A stretch of 35,367 nucleotides of DNA from RGIG1934 sp964492545 (GTDB lineage Bacteria; Bacillota; Clostridia; Lachnospirales; Lachnospiraceae): the NCBI GenBank assembly GCA_964492545.1, contig CAZBKO010000010.1:1-35367 (forward strand), in the 5' to 3' direction. Positions 23,763 through 33,242 of this stretch are shown here, one piece after another. The position numbers were made by a program, and so were the translations under genes. The notes beneath the pieces were generated by a model that was given only the letters and a program-made list of their open reading frames with translations, was not told where the DNA came from and made no database searches. Every line of letters begins with the position of its first letter. Position 1 is the stretch's first letter.

Positions 23763-26700
23763 AACCGATTATTTCTTCCCAAACCTCTTCACTCTTAAGC
23801 TTAGTAGCTTCTTTGTAATTATATCCGTCCACAGAAATATCAAAACGACATATTGATTTGAATTCGCAGTAGTCGCAAGGCTTTGATATTCCCTTTCTGC
23901 ATGGCACTGCTGCCACATCACCCTCAATAATATTTTTTCCCATTGAGGATGCCTTTATTTCCATGTACTCTTCAAGCTTTTGAAAGCCCTGGGTGCTTGT
24001 ACTGTTTTTTAGTTTGTACTCACCATTTGTTTTCTTGCCGATGTCAATTACAGATGAGCTTCCCTTCTCTGCTATATCAGTATCGATAAGCTCTAATACG
24101 TGCGCATCATTATTGACCAGTCCCGGCATATGATGCTCTATTTCACGCCTTATCTCACTGTCATCAATGCCTTTATCATTGTATTTATCAATATATGGGT
24201 CCTTTATCTGATAATAAAATTCTGCTGCCGGAATAATATCTGCATGGGGATATTTTTGCTTGAGCATATCAATTGCTGCCAGCATATACATTGACAGCTG
24301 AAGCTGTCTGCCATCATACACAGCATTTATGTCAAAATCCTTGTGACCTGATTTGTAATCAATAATCTTAACGTAAATCTTATCCACACCTGTTGCAGTG
24401 TTGCTCTCCCTGCAAATATCAACTCGGTCAATTACACCTCTCAGATTCATTATGCTCTCTTCATTAAGTTTCATCCGCATAGAGGTGGCACCCTTTGCCG
24501 GTGAAAACTGCATCTCAAAATATGCCGGTTCAAATTCTCCCTTGGACACCTGTCTGCATAATATGCTTGTAGTTTTATCAGTCATATTACGCACTCTCTG
24601 GAGCATATATCTGCTTCTTGCCGTATCTCCAAAGGCCTCTGTGTCATTTTCCTCGACCGCCTTGTCAACACTCTGAATTACAAGCATTCGTCTAGTTTCT
24701 TCAGAAAGTGTTTTCCATGAGTAATGCTGCGTTACTTCATTTGAGAATATTTCAATTGCACTGTGGTAAAGTGTTCCAAGGTCAGATACTTTAATTTCAA
24801 ATAGCTTTCGTTCCTTGAGATTAAGTCCATACTGAAGGAAATGACTGTATGCACATGCAGCATATTTTTCAAGCCTCGATATACTGTTGTTCATCTCTTT
24901 TCCATATAAAGCCTTTGCAACCGCTGCATCTATCTGCCCATTCGTGTACTTGTACTCTGATGCCACAAGCATATTTTCAACCATATCATGATATTTTTCA
25001 TTTCCATAATAATATGCGAAAAGCTGCGCAAACGTTGAATCTATATCATCTACGCTTTCGGCAAAATCAATGCTTCTAATACTGTCGGCAATGTACTGCA
25101 TCAGTGAACTTTCATTTGATAAAAATGCCAGACTATCCCCATCATCATCAATGATAATACTTTGTGTAAACAGCTTCTGAACTTCATTTATTAAATATGA
25201 TGGTCTTAATGGCTTGCCATCGTTATTGATTGCAGCATAGGAAATGTATAATTTTTCCTTAGGCTTAGTCATATTAAGATACAAATAAAACTTCTGAATA
25301 AATGCATTTTCACGAACCCCCGGAGACAGCTCTATGTCCATATCCTTTAAAACACGCCTGTCACTCTCTGTTAGAACTCCACCATGGTTTCCTGACTTTG
25401 GAATAACGCCATCATTAACACCCACGAAAAATACTGCTCTAACATTATTCAGTCTTGTTCTCTGTATATCTCCAACTACAACACAGTCAATTCCCGGTGG
25501 AATTATACCAACCTTAATTTCCTCAAATCCTGCATCAAGAATTTCTGCATATTCTGACAATGTAATTCTTTCATTCCCCATAAGCTCAACAATCTTATTA
25601 AGAAGCTCCATAACCATTTTGTAGGTCTGGGAATATTCCTTTACACCCGCCATATTGTTTTGTTCCTCAAACATAACAACATAATCATCCAAAAGCTTTT
25701 CCATATTAAGGGAAATAATTAATTCATATAATCTTGTGGTGATTGTTCTAACATCATAATTACCAATTTTCAATTCAACTAAGCTAGCTGGAAATATATC
25801 TACTATTTTTTCTCTTATAGCGTTAACATTTTCATTAACCTTATTCCATTGTCTCGACCATGTTCTGTATCCTCGTATTCCTGTAGCTAACACTGCATTT
25901 TCTATAATATCAACATCATCAGGGTCGATTCCTGACATACCTGTCTTTAGAAATCTAAACACTGATTCATAAGAAAAGTCCTCGGTAATAATCTCAATTA
26001 CACTTCTGATTCCTTCAACAAATGGATTGGAAATAATGCTTCTTTTATGATCCATGAAGCATGGTATTTTCCCATCATTTAGCTGCTTAGCTGCTATTCT
26101 GTGGTATGCCTCCATATTGCCTGTTACTATTGCAATATCACGATATCTGTAACCTCTTTCCCTCACAAGCTCTTTGATTACATTTACAACATGTGACATC
26201 TCACTCTCAATATTACCTGCTGCATATATAGATACATCTTTCTGCCTTTTATTGAAGCTGCCATGATTATATCTGAATATATTTCTCTCAAGATATGCAA
26301 GTGCATCACTTTTCTTGTATCTTACAGGCACATCATCCTTCATGATTATCATCTTCTCAATATCTATGCCTTGGTCTCCTGCTATCTTAATCAGCCTGTT
26401 CTTAGTCTTAACAGACATTAAGAAAAGGTCCTGTTCAAGCTGTTTTGTGTCATTTGCCTTATATGAAGGAAGTGTCAGTGATATTATCACCCTTTTTGAA
26501 TACTTCATAAGCTGCTCTAACAGCTTATATTGAATTGGCGTAAATCCTGTAAAGCCATCAAGATAAAATTCACTGTTTTTAACTATATTGGAATATGGAA
26601 CATAATCACACAGCAGCTTAAGTATCTCCTCTGACGGAATATATTCCTTTCCAATGTATTTTTCAAATGCCTCGAATACTGCTCTAATATCTGACAGCTT

Positions 26701-27162
26701 TGAGCTCAAAAGCGGACTTATATTACGGGAGTTAATCATCGTTCCAAGCTCATCTCTATCTATTCCATATTGGCAGAACTCTGATATTACTGACTTAATA
26801 TCCTCCACAAAGCCCTTTTTTCCTATCTTTGTGGAAAACACATTAAGCTTGTCCTTCTCATGCTCAATGACCTTTCTAAGTACAAGTGTCTTCCCTGTAT
26901 CGTCAAGGACAGTTCCTGTTCTTACCCCCTGTTCCTCAAATACATTAGTGGCCAGACGCATAAAGCTCTGAATATCTATATTAAGGGAGCCGCCATTGGG
27001 ATGGCTGTTCACTATGTTCTTCTGTGTCTCCATTGTAAACTGCTCAGGCACAATAATAATGTACTGCGACTGTAAATTTCCAATCGACCTTTTAATTACG
27101 TCATTAAGCATATATGTGGACTTTCCTGAGCCGGAACTTCCAAGTACTAATTGTAAACTCAT
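23742..27162 (-). CDS. addB: AddB, nuclease subunit of AddAB (3' end in assembly gap)
   Basis: About 1140 residues visible. AddB is an inactivated-helicase relative with a second RecB-like nuclease and an iron-sulfur cluster. The N-terminus has an intact P-loop, G-S-S-G-S-G-K-S-T. The nuclease core I-I-D-Y-K-S-G is in the C-terminal third. Cysteines for the 4Fe-4S cluster are present: one in Y-A-A-C-A-Y-S-H-F and three in K-P-C-D-Y-C-E-F-K-S-I-C-R-F. The stop codon lies inside the N run, after C-A-K-E-V-D-E, so the coordinate stops at the gap. I start at ATG 27160-27162 behind AAAGGTGATAGG; a GTG three codons earlier lies within that site. It is co-transcribed with addA. Confidence 0.92.
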
Positions 27163-27290
27163 TCCTATCACCTTTCTATTCTATTGTACCTCTGCGGTGG
27201 ACCATCCACCACTGAGATAAATATTGTAGTCATATTTCTTGTCGCTGCCTAATAGTATTAAATAGAATAATATTTAATTGAGGGATTCCC
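27163..27290. other. Divergent region between addB and the FMN_bind-like gene
   Basis: It contains a short perfect inverted repeat, GGTGGA-N3-TCCACC (27196-27210), upstream of addB. A weak plus-strand promoter candidate lies at 27240-27269 (TTGTCG, 18-bp spacer, TAGAAT). I see no convincing -35 for addB and no gene. Confidence 0.4.
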
Positions 27291-27728
27291 ATGACAAACA
27301 AACCAAAAATATATGTTTTTCGCCTCAAAGAGCTTATATATACGGCAATCTTTGTAATACTGGCTGTGCTTCTCATTCTTCTGCTCATCTATATGTTCAA
27401 GCCTTCCCCAGTAGATGAGACATCCAATGATGTACATAATCAGTATAGCCCTGGTGTATACACTACTTCGCTGACTATGAACGGAGCCTCCTTCCAGGTT
27501 GAGGTCGTGGTAGACAAAGACCATATTAATTCAGTTGCCCTTACAAATGTGGATGATACCGTAGCCGCCATGTATCCCCTAATGGAGGACTGTATAGACG
27601 ATATCTCATCACAGCTCGTTGAAAAACAATCTATTGATAGTATATCATATTCACAGGACAATAAATACACCTATAGTATTCTAATTGATGCCATAAATAA
27701 AACTCTTGATAAGTGTAAAATTAAATGA
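27291..27728 (+). CDS. Membrane-anchored FMN_bind-like protein lacking the flavin-attachment motif
   Basis: A 145-residue protein with a basic N-terminus, one strong membrane segment (about 15-36) and an extracytoplasmic domain. The domain pattern Y-S-P-G-V-Y-T-T...V-E-V-V-V-D-K-D-H-I-N-S-V-A-L-T and then I-x-x-Q-S-I-D-x-I-S...A-I-N-K-T-L resembles the FMN_bind fold found in electron-transfer subunits. The G-A-T-x-S/T segment where FMN is normally attached is replaced by S-Y-S-Q-D-N-K-Y-T-Y. It is therefore probably not flavinylated. The gene is alone on its strand, divergent from addB and convergent with nadE. GAGGGA upstream of the ATG is the ribosome-binding site. Role unknown. Confidence 0.75.
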   Translation: MTNKPKIYVFRLKELIYTAIFVILAVLLILLLIYMFKPSPVDETSNDVHNQYSPGVYTTSLTMNGASFQVEVVVDKDHINSVALTNVDDTVAAMYPLMEDCIDDISSQLVEKQSIDSISYSQDNKYTYSILIDAINKTLDKCKIK

Positions 27729-27738
27729 AAGTATTTTC

Positions 27739-27788
27739 CAAAAAGGCCCCCACTCAGCGTTCTGTGCGCTTGAAGTGGAGGCTTTTTG
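27739..27788. terminator. Bidirectional terminator between convergent genes
   Basis: A stem of about 14 bp (AAAAAGGCCCCCACT with AGTGGAGGCTTTTT, one bulge) has A-runs on one side and T-runs on the other. It can stop transcription of the plus-strand gene and of nadE. Confidence 0.82.
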
Positions 27789-27828
27789 ACTAATCGTTGT
27801 ATATATGAATCCTGTTATTATATGTTAA

Positions 27829-29733
27829 TTACAGCTGCTTCAACCATTCTCTGGCACATGCATCGCTAGGCATTCTAAGGTCACCTCTTGGAGATACAGC
27901 AACCGAACCAACCTTAGGTCCATCAGGAAGGCATGAACGCTTAAACTGCTGTGCAAAAAATCTTCTATAGAATGTTTTTAGCCACTTAAGGATTGTTTCA
28001 TCATCATAAATTCCATCAAATGCATTTTTTGCCAGCATATATATTTTGCGTGGCTCGTATCCAAACCTTAACATGTAATATAAATAAAAGTCATGAAGCT
28101 CGTAAGGTCCAACCAAATCTTCAGTCTTTTGAGCAATATTTCCATTGTCATCCGGTGGCAGCAGTTCCGGACTTACAGGTGTGTCAAGAACGTCTAAAAG
28201 TGTCGCTTCCAAAGTATCATTTCCACATGTATCAGCATAATATTTTACAAGATGTCTCACAAGAGTCTTTGGCACGGAGGCATTAACTCCATACATAGAC
28301 ATATGATCCCCATTGTATGTAGCCCATCCAAGAGCTAACTCAGACATATCTCCTGTTCCAATAACCATACCATTCTTTTCATTTGCAAGATTCATAAGAT
28401 ATAGTGTTCTCTGTCTAGCCTGAACATTTTCATAGGTTACATCATGAACCGCAGGATTATGGCCTATTGCGCTAAAATGCGCATTTACCGCATCTGCAAT
28501 ATTAATCTCTATAAGTGTTGCTCCTAATTTGTCAATCAATGTTAATGCGTTAGTATAGGTTCTGTCAGTTGTACCAAATCCAGGCATTGTAACAGCAATA
28601 ATATTCTTTCTGTCCATCTTTAACATGTCAAATGCTCTGACAGTTACAAGCAGCGCTAAGGTCGAATCGAGTCCACCGGATATGCCAATAACAGCACTCT
28701 TTGCATATGCCCTCTCAAGCCTTGTCTTAAGTCCCATAGATTGAATCGATAATATTTCATCGCATCTCTTGTCACGGTCATTCTTATTCTTAGGCACAAA
28801 TGGTGCATTGTCATATTTTCTTGTAAGCTCTAGCTCTACTTTATCCATTTCCACATCAATATATATATAATCCTTTGAATGATTCTGTCTGTAGGTTGTC
28901 ATTCTTCTTCGCTCATTTCGAATGCGGTCAAGATCAACCTCAGCAACAACACCTTGATTTTTGAATCTTTCTGCCTCACCCAGCATTGTTCCATTCTCTG
29001 CAATCATATTGTGTGCCGCATATACAAAGTCCGTTGACGACTCGCCCTCTCCTGCATCTGCGTAAATATATCCGCATATAAGCTTTGCAGACTGACTAAG
29101 AATCATGTTTCTTCTATAAATATCTTTTCCTGTTGTCTCATCACTGGCTGAAAGGTTTGCAATGATTGTTGCACCTGCAAGTGCATGGGAAATAGAAGGT
29201 GAATCAGGAACCCACACATCCTCACATATCTCGGTTCCAATAACACAATCATTCATTCCCTTAATTCTGAATAATATGTTCATTCCAATAGGAATTGTTT
29301 CTCCATCAAAATCTGTATACTCCACTATGGCATTTCCACTTACAAAATGTCTGGCCTCATAAAATTCTGAGTAATTAGGAATATTGTATTTAGGAATAAG
29401 CCCTAGCACTTTTCCTCTATATAGCACAGCCGCCACATTATACAGCTTGCCTTCATGCTCATATGGAAGTCCTACCATAACCATCATATTGATATCAGTT
29501 AAATGTTTAGCTATCTCTTTTGTCTGAGCTATGGCATTGTTTAGCATAAGCGACTGCCAAAACAAATCACTGCAGGTATAGCCGGTTATACATAGCTCCG
29601 GCAGAACTAACAGCTGTACATCCCTAGAAGCATATTCATCAATTATCTTGCAGATTTCACCTGCATTATATTCACAATCTGCAACCTTAATTGTTGGTGT
29701 TGCAGCCGCAATTCTTATAAATCCGTTATTCAT
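27829..29733 (-). CDS. nadE: Glutamine-dependent NAD+ synthetase
   Basis: A 634-residue two-domain enzyme that makes NAD+ from nicotinate adenine dinucleotide, ATP and glutamine, the last step of NAD synthesis. The N-terminal nitrilase-fold glutaminase carries the triad E46 (L-P-E-L), K115 (L-I-P-K-Y-N) and C170 (G-T-E-I-C-E-D-V-W). The C-terminal synthetase has the ATP pyrophosphatase loop S-G-G-L-D-S-T at 352-358 and G-T-G-D-M-S-E-L-A-L-G-W. The arrangement matches the eukaryote/mycobacterium-type enzyme. I start at ATG 29731-29733 behind GGAG; the upstream codons show no homology and include the promoter. The gene is monocistronic and its promoter carries a tight inverted repeat. Confidence 0.95.
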   Translation of the reverse strand: MNNGFIRIAAATPTIKVADCEYNAGEICKIIDEYASRDVQLLVLPELCITGYTCSDLFWQSLMLNNAIAQTKEIAKHLTDINMMVMVGLPYEHEGKLYNVAAVLYRGKVLGLIPKYNIPNYSEFYEARHFVSGNAIVEYTDFDGETIPIGMNILFRIKGMNDCVIGTEICEDVWVPDSPSISHALAGATIIANLSASDETTGKDIYRRNMILSQSAKLICGYIYADAGEGESSTDFVYAAHNMIAENGTMLGEAERFKNQGVVAEVDLDRIRNERRRMTTYRQNHSKDYIYIDVEMDKVELELTRKYDNAPFVPKNKNDRDKRCDEILSIQSMGLKTRLERAYAKSAVIGISGGLDSTLALLVTVRAFDMLKMDRKNIIAVTMPGFGTTDRTYTNALTLIDKLGATLIEINIADAVNAHFSAIGHNPAVHDVTYENVQARQRTLYLMNLANEKNGMVIGTGDMSELALGWATYNGDHMSMYGVNASVPKTLVRHLVKYYADTCGNDTLEATLLDVLDTPVSPELLPPDDNGNIAQKTEDLVGPYELHDFYLYYMLRFGYEPRKIYMLAKNAFDGIYDDETILKWLKTFYRRFFAQQFKRSCLPDGPKVGSVAVSPRGDLRMPSDACAREWLKQL

Positions 29734-29767
29734 CACATTCTCCAATCTGACGCATATTTTATTTGTT

Positions 29768-29796
29768 ATTATAGACCAATCCCATATATTGGTCAA
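29768..29796 (-). promoter_or_regulatory. nadE promoter with an operator-like inverted repeat in the spacer
   Basis: Minus-strand -35 TTGACC (29791-29796), 17-bp spacer, -10 TATAAT (29768-29773). A perfect inverted repeat, GACCAAT-N7-ATTGGTC (29774-29794), fills the spacer and reaches into the -35. This is a textbook position for a repressor. Confidence 0.8.
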
Positions 29797-29804
29797 TTAT
29801 TACA

Positions 29805-30677
29805 TTACCCGAATACTTCAAATATATTCCTGTATTCATCGGAAAAAATACTGCCTTTTCTCCAGATATATGTAAATTCATGACTTACATTCATATTTTT
29901 AACATTTACAATTTTCAGCTCTCCATTTTTGATTTCCTTTGCTACTGCCCTCTCATATAAAAATGTTATTCCGCACCCTGCGCCAACCAGCTGTTTAATT
30001 GCATTTATGCTGTTTATTTCCACATAATGGGCTGCCTCACTTAATGAGCAATTCCTTTCAGCTAAGAATCTTTCAAAAATTTCACGTGTTCCGGACCCCT
30101 CTTCCCTTATAATTAATCTTTCCAATAGAAGCTCCTGAATCTTTAAATTATCTTTTATAGCATAATCTGCACCTGCCACGCACACATATTTTTCGTCAGA
30201 GTATGTTCTGTAATCATATTCCTTCTTCTCAAAGTATCCTTCAACCAATGCAAAATCGATAAGTCCGTCATTTAACAGATTCAACAGCCGATGCGTATTG
30301 TTAACAATTATCTTAATTGATACATCCGGATTGTTCTTAAGATATTGTGTAAGCTTGTCAGGAATTAAGAATTCTCCAATTGTGAGTGTGACGCCCATAT
30401 ATATAACCTTTTTTCCTGTTGCCAGCTCGCTAAGTTCCTCTCTTATATGAATATCATCATGATTCATTGTGGTAAATGCATCAAATAGAAATTCACCTTC
30501 TTTTGACAATGACATCTTTTTTCCTTCAAAATTAAACAGTTTAACATTGTAGTTATCTTCAATAAACTTAATATGCTGAGATACCGCAGGCTGAGTAATA
30601 TTCAGTTCTCTTGCCGCTCTTGTGAAATTCATGCATTTGCATACTGTAAGAAATGTCAAAACTCGAAAATCTAGCAT
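29805..30677 (-). CDS. LysR family transcriptional regulator (YeiE/CysL-like)
   Basis: A 290-residue regulator. The N-terminal winged helix-turn-helix is clear: F-L-T-V-C-K-C-M-N-F-T-R-A-A-R-E-L-N-I-T-Q-P-A-V-S-Q-H-I. A LysR substrate-binding domain follows, with the R-E-E-G-S-G-T-R motif shared by the CysL/CbbR/YeiE branch. It is divergent from a yeiH-type transporter gene, the same pairing as yeiE-yeiH in E. coli, so it most likely controls that gene. I start at ATG 30675-30677 behind AAGGAGG; a longer frame upstream runs into the intergenic region. The effector is unknown. Confidence 0.93.
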   Translation of the reverse strand: MLDFRVLTFLTVCKCMNFTRAARELNITQPAVSQHIKFIEDNYNVKLFNFEGKKMSLSKEGEFLFDAFTTMNHDDIHIREELSELATGKKVIYMGVTLTIGEFLIPDKLTQYLKNNPDVSIKIIVNNTHRLLNLLNDGLIDFALVEGYFEKKEYDYRTYSDEKYVCVAGADYAIKDNLKIQELLLERLIIREEGSGTREIFERFLAERNCSLSEAAHYVEINSINAIKQLVGAGCGITFLYERAVAKEIKNGELKIVNVKNMNVSHEFTYIWRKGSIFSDEYRNIFEVFG

Positions 30678-30917
30678 AATTACCTCCTTATGGGAGCTCA
30701 ATACCGTTAAGTGAATCATTTTCACTTTCACTCCATTTCCTTTATCATAACATATTTTTATCATAATATAAATATTAATAATTTCAATTTATATGAATTA
30801 TATGGTAATATCCTTTCAGACAAAATAAATCTGATAAATATTTTCACACAGCTATTTGTGCAGGAGCATCACAAAATAGTCTTTATGGTAGAAAATGCTC
30901 CAGAATGGAGATTAAGT
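30678..30917. promoter_or_regulatory. Divergent lysR-yeiH regulatory region
   Basis: It contains a 17-bp perfect inverted repeat, AGTGAA-N5-TTCACT (30710-30726). Two direct copies of TTTATCATAA lie at 30741 and 30757. A possible plus-strand promoter has TTTCAA (30782-30787) and an extended -10 TGGTAATAT (TAATAT at 30806-30811). The repeats are candidate LysR binding sites. Confidence 0.5.
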
Positions 30918-31952
30918 ATGACATTTATTAAAAAGAATTGGAAAGGTCTTCTATTATGTATAGGAATCGCCGTTCCATCATGGTTTTTAGGTAAGCTCGT
31001 TCCAGTCATTGGGGGTGCAGTATTTGCTATCATCATCGGAATGATTATAACTTTATTCTTTAAGGAAAAAGGTGATTTTCAGAGTGGAATCGCTTTCACC
31101 TCAAAGAAAATCCTTCAGTGGGCAGTTATTTTGCTTGGATTTGGTTTAAATCTTTCAGTAATTCTCACAACCGGAAAGCAATCTCTTCCAATAATTATTG
31201 CTACAATTTCAACATCACTGATAATTTCTTATGTTTTATGTAAAGTAATGCACATACCTTCAAAGATTTCAACTCTTGTAGGTGTTGGTTCAGCAATTTG
31301 TGGTGGTTCAGCCATAGCCGCAACTGCTCCAGTTATTGATGCAGATGACGAGGAGGTTGCACAGGCTATATCAGTTATTTTCCTTTTTAACGTAATTGCT
31401 GCAATTATTTTTCCATACTTTGGTATGCTTCTTGGTTTTTCTCAGACCTCTGGAAATGCATTTGGTATTTTTGCAGGTACTGCAATAAATGATACTTCTT
31501 CTGTAACCGCCGCATCATCAACCTGGGATACAATGTTTAAGCTGGGTTCTGCTACGCTTGACAAAGCTGTAACTGTAAAATTAACACGAACTCTTGCTAT
31601 CATTCCAATAACTCTTGTTCTTGCATTTATAAGAACTAGGAAAGAAAAAAGCAGCAATTCAGGAGAATTTAACTTTAAAAAGATTTTTCCTTTCTTTATC
31701 ATTTACTTTGTAATTGCCTCAGTTATTACAACTGTTGCCACAAATGTTTTCAATGTACCTGCTTCCTTCTTCAATCCGATAAAGGAATTAAGCAAGTTTT
31801 TCATAGTTATGGCTATGGCAGCTATCGGTCTTAACACCAATGTTGTTAAACTGGTAAAAGCAGGTGGAAAGCCTATAATAATGGGCCTGTGCTGCTGGAT
31901 TGGCATAACAGCTGTCAGTCTTACACTTCAGAGTCTGCTTGGAATTTGGTAG
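30918..31952 (+). CDS. YeiH/UPF0324 family putative sulfate-exporter-like membrane protein
   Basis: A 344-residue polytopic protein with about ten hydrophobic segments. Family blocks are visible: L-L-G-F-G-L-N-L-S, V-G-V-G-S-A-I-C-G-G-S-A-I-A-A-T-A-P-V-I, F-A-G-T-A-I-N-D-T-S-S-V-T-A-A, and A-M-A-A-I-G-L-N-T-N near the C-terminus. The family is annotated as putative sulfate exporters, but the substrate is not established. I start at ATG 30918-30920, where GGAGATTAAG is a ribosome-binding site. The upstream extension in the same frame is Asn/Phe-rich intergenic translation. It is controlled, presumably, by the divergent LysR regulator. Confidence 0.9.
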   Translation: MTFIKKNWKGLLLCIGIAVPSWFLGKLVPVIGGAVFAIIIGMIITLFFKEKGDFQSGIAFTSKKILQWAVILLGFGLNLSVILTTGKQSLPIIIATISTSLIISYVLCKVMHIPSKISTLVGVGSAICGGSAIAATAPVIDADDEEVAQAISVIFLFNVIAAIIFPYFGMLLGFSQTSGNAFGIFAGTAINDTSSVTAASSTWDTMFKLGSATLDKAVTVKLTRTLAIIPITLVLAFIRTRKEKSSNSGEFNFKKIFPFFIIYFVIASVITTVATNVFNVPASFFNPIKELSKFFIVMAMAAIGLNTNVVKLVKAGGKPIIMGLCCWIGITAVSLTLQSLLGIW

Positions 31953-31981
31953 TTGAAGCCTTCCACAAAAAGGTTTATAAT
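31953..31981 (+). promoter_or_regulatory. Promoter upstream of the CDF exporter gene
   Basis: -35 TTGAAG (31953-31958), 17-bp spacer, -10 TATAAT (31976-31981), starting right after the yeiH stop codon. Transcripts from it would begin just before the hairpin at 31994. Confidence 0.55.
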
Positions 31982-31993
31982 ATGTGCTGTAAC

Positions 31994-32036
31994 GGTGTCA
32001 ATGGATTAACCTGTTGGCACCTTAATTTTTATTTTA
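31994..32036 (+). terminator. Terminator-like hairpin between yeiH and the CDF gene
   Basis: An 8-bp stem (GGTGTCAA at 31994-32001 with TTGGCACC at 32014-32021, one G-U pair) is followed by a T-rich stretch. It can end yeiH transcription; it also lies in the leader made by the promoter at 31953-31981. Confidence 0.6.
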
Positions 32037-32059
32037 ATCTAATAGAAAGTGTGGTTTAA

Positions 32060-33226
32060 ATGATATCAATACTATCAAACCTGTTCATCAAAGACAGGCA
32101 TAACTATTCAAATGAAAAGGTGCGGCGCTCCTATGGCATGCTCTGCAGTATAACAGGAATATTTCTTAATGTAATACTTTTTGCAAGCAAATATCTTGCA
32201 GGTATTTTAAGCGGCTCCGTCGCAATTACCGCAGATGCATTCAACAACCTCTCAGACGCCGGTTCTTCCTTTATTACTCTTATTGGATTTAAGTTTTCAG
32301 GCAAAAAGCCGGACTCTACACATCCCTTTGGTCATGGTAGAATCGAGTACATATCCGGTCTTGCTGTTTCGGCTTTGATTATTTTGATGGGTGTTGAGCT
32401 TGCCCAGTCATCATTTCAAAAAATTCTGAACCCTTCAGATGTGGATACGAGTATGATTGCTGTAATAATTCTAATCTCATCGATTTGTGTGAAAATATAT
32501 ATGGCAATATACAATACTGCCATCTCCAGGAAAATAGACTCGGCTGCCATGAAAGCCACCGCCACCGACAGCTTAAGTGATTCCATTGCAACTACAGTTG
32601 TACTTCTTGCAATGATATTTTTGAAATTCACAAATATTAACATCGATGGCTACTGTGGTTGTCTTGTAGCATTATTTATTATTTTTGCAGGCTTTAATGC
32701 TGCCAGGGATACATTAAGTCCTCTGCTTGGTCAGGCTCCTGACCCTGAATTTGTTCAGCGTATTAACGATATTGTCATGGCACATGATGAGATAATTGGT
32801 ATCCATGACCTGATTGTACATGATTATGGTCCGGGACGCGTAATGATTTCTCTTCACGGCGAAGTTCCCGGTGACGGAGATATATATGAGCTTCACGATT
32901 CTATCGATTTAGTAGAGCATGAGATTAACTCTACACTTGGATGTGAGTGTGTAATACATATGGATCCTATAGATACAAGAAACGAAGTTGTCAATGAAAT
33001 GAAAAGCAAGGTTACAGCCATAATCAAAAACTACGATAAAAACATAACCATTCATGATTTCAGAATGGTTGCCGGACCTACCCACACTAACCTGATTTTT
33101 GATGCAGTAATCCCATTTGAAAGTAGAATAGATTCTGATGAGCTGATGCTTACACTTACACAGTTAGTGGAAGCAGGCTGCCCTAATTGCTATGCTGTAA
33201 TCAAAATAGATATGCCGTACGTATAG
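32060..33226 (+). CDS. Cation diffusion facilitator (CDF) metal exporter with two cytoplasmic C-terminal domains
   Basis: A 388-residue secondary transporter that expels divalent metal ions in exchange for protons. Six membrane segments lie within about 28-215. The transport site predicted by alignment to E. coli YiiP is N62 and D66 (helix 2, N-N-L-S-D) plus D170 and D174 (helix 5, D-S-L-S-D). YiiP has D-D-H-D here; loss of the His argues against zinc and favours manganese or another ion. H-P-F-G-H-G-R at 88-94 is the family loop motif. The first C-terminal ferredoxin-like domain is at about 225-300 (I-H-D-L...S-L-H-G-E-V). A second, related copy is at about 312-388 (I-H-D-F...I-F-D-A-V). It forms an operon with the next gene. 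Confidence 0.92.
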   Translation: MISILSNLFIKDRHNYSNEKVRRSYGMLCSITGIFLNVILFASKYLAGILSGSVAITADAFNNLSDAGSSFITLIGFKFSGKKPDSTHPFGHGRIEYISGLAVSALIILMGVELAQSSFQKILNPSDVDTSMIAVIILISSICVKIYMAIYNTAISRKIDSAAMKATATDSLSDSIATTVVLLAMIFLKFTNINIDGYCGCLVALFIIFAGFNAARDTLSPLLGQAPDPEFVQRINDIVMAHDEIIGIHDLIVHDYGPGRVMISLHGEVPGDGDIYELHDSIDLVEHEINSTLGCECVIHMDPIDTRNEVVNEMKSKVTAIIKNYDKNITIHDFRMVAGPTHTNLIFDAVIPFESRIDSDELMLTLTQLVEAGCPNCYAVIKIDMPYV

Positions 33227-33242
33227 AAGGGAGGATTATCTC

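Noticed and set aside
31953..32059. A manganese (yybP-ykoY) riboswitch upstream of the CDF gene
   Set aside because: The leader is too short and lacks the two-arm junction with conserved loops; only one simple hairpin is visible.
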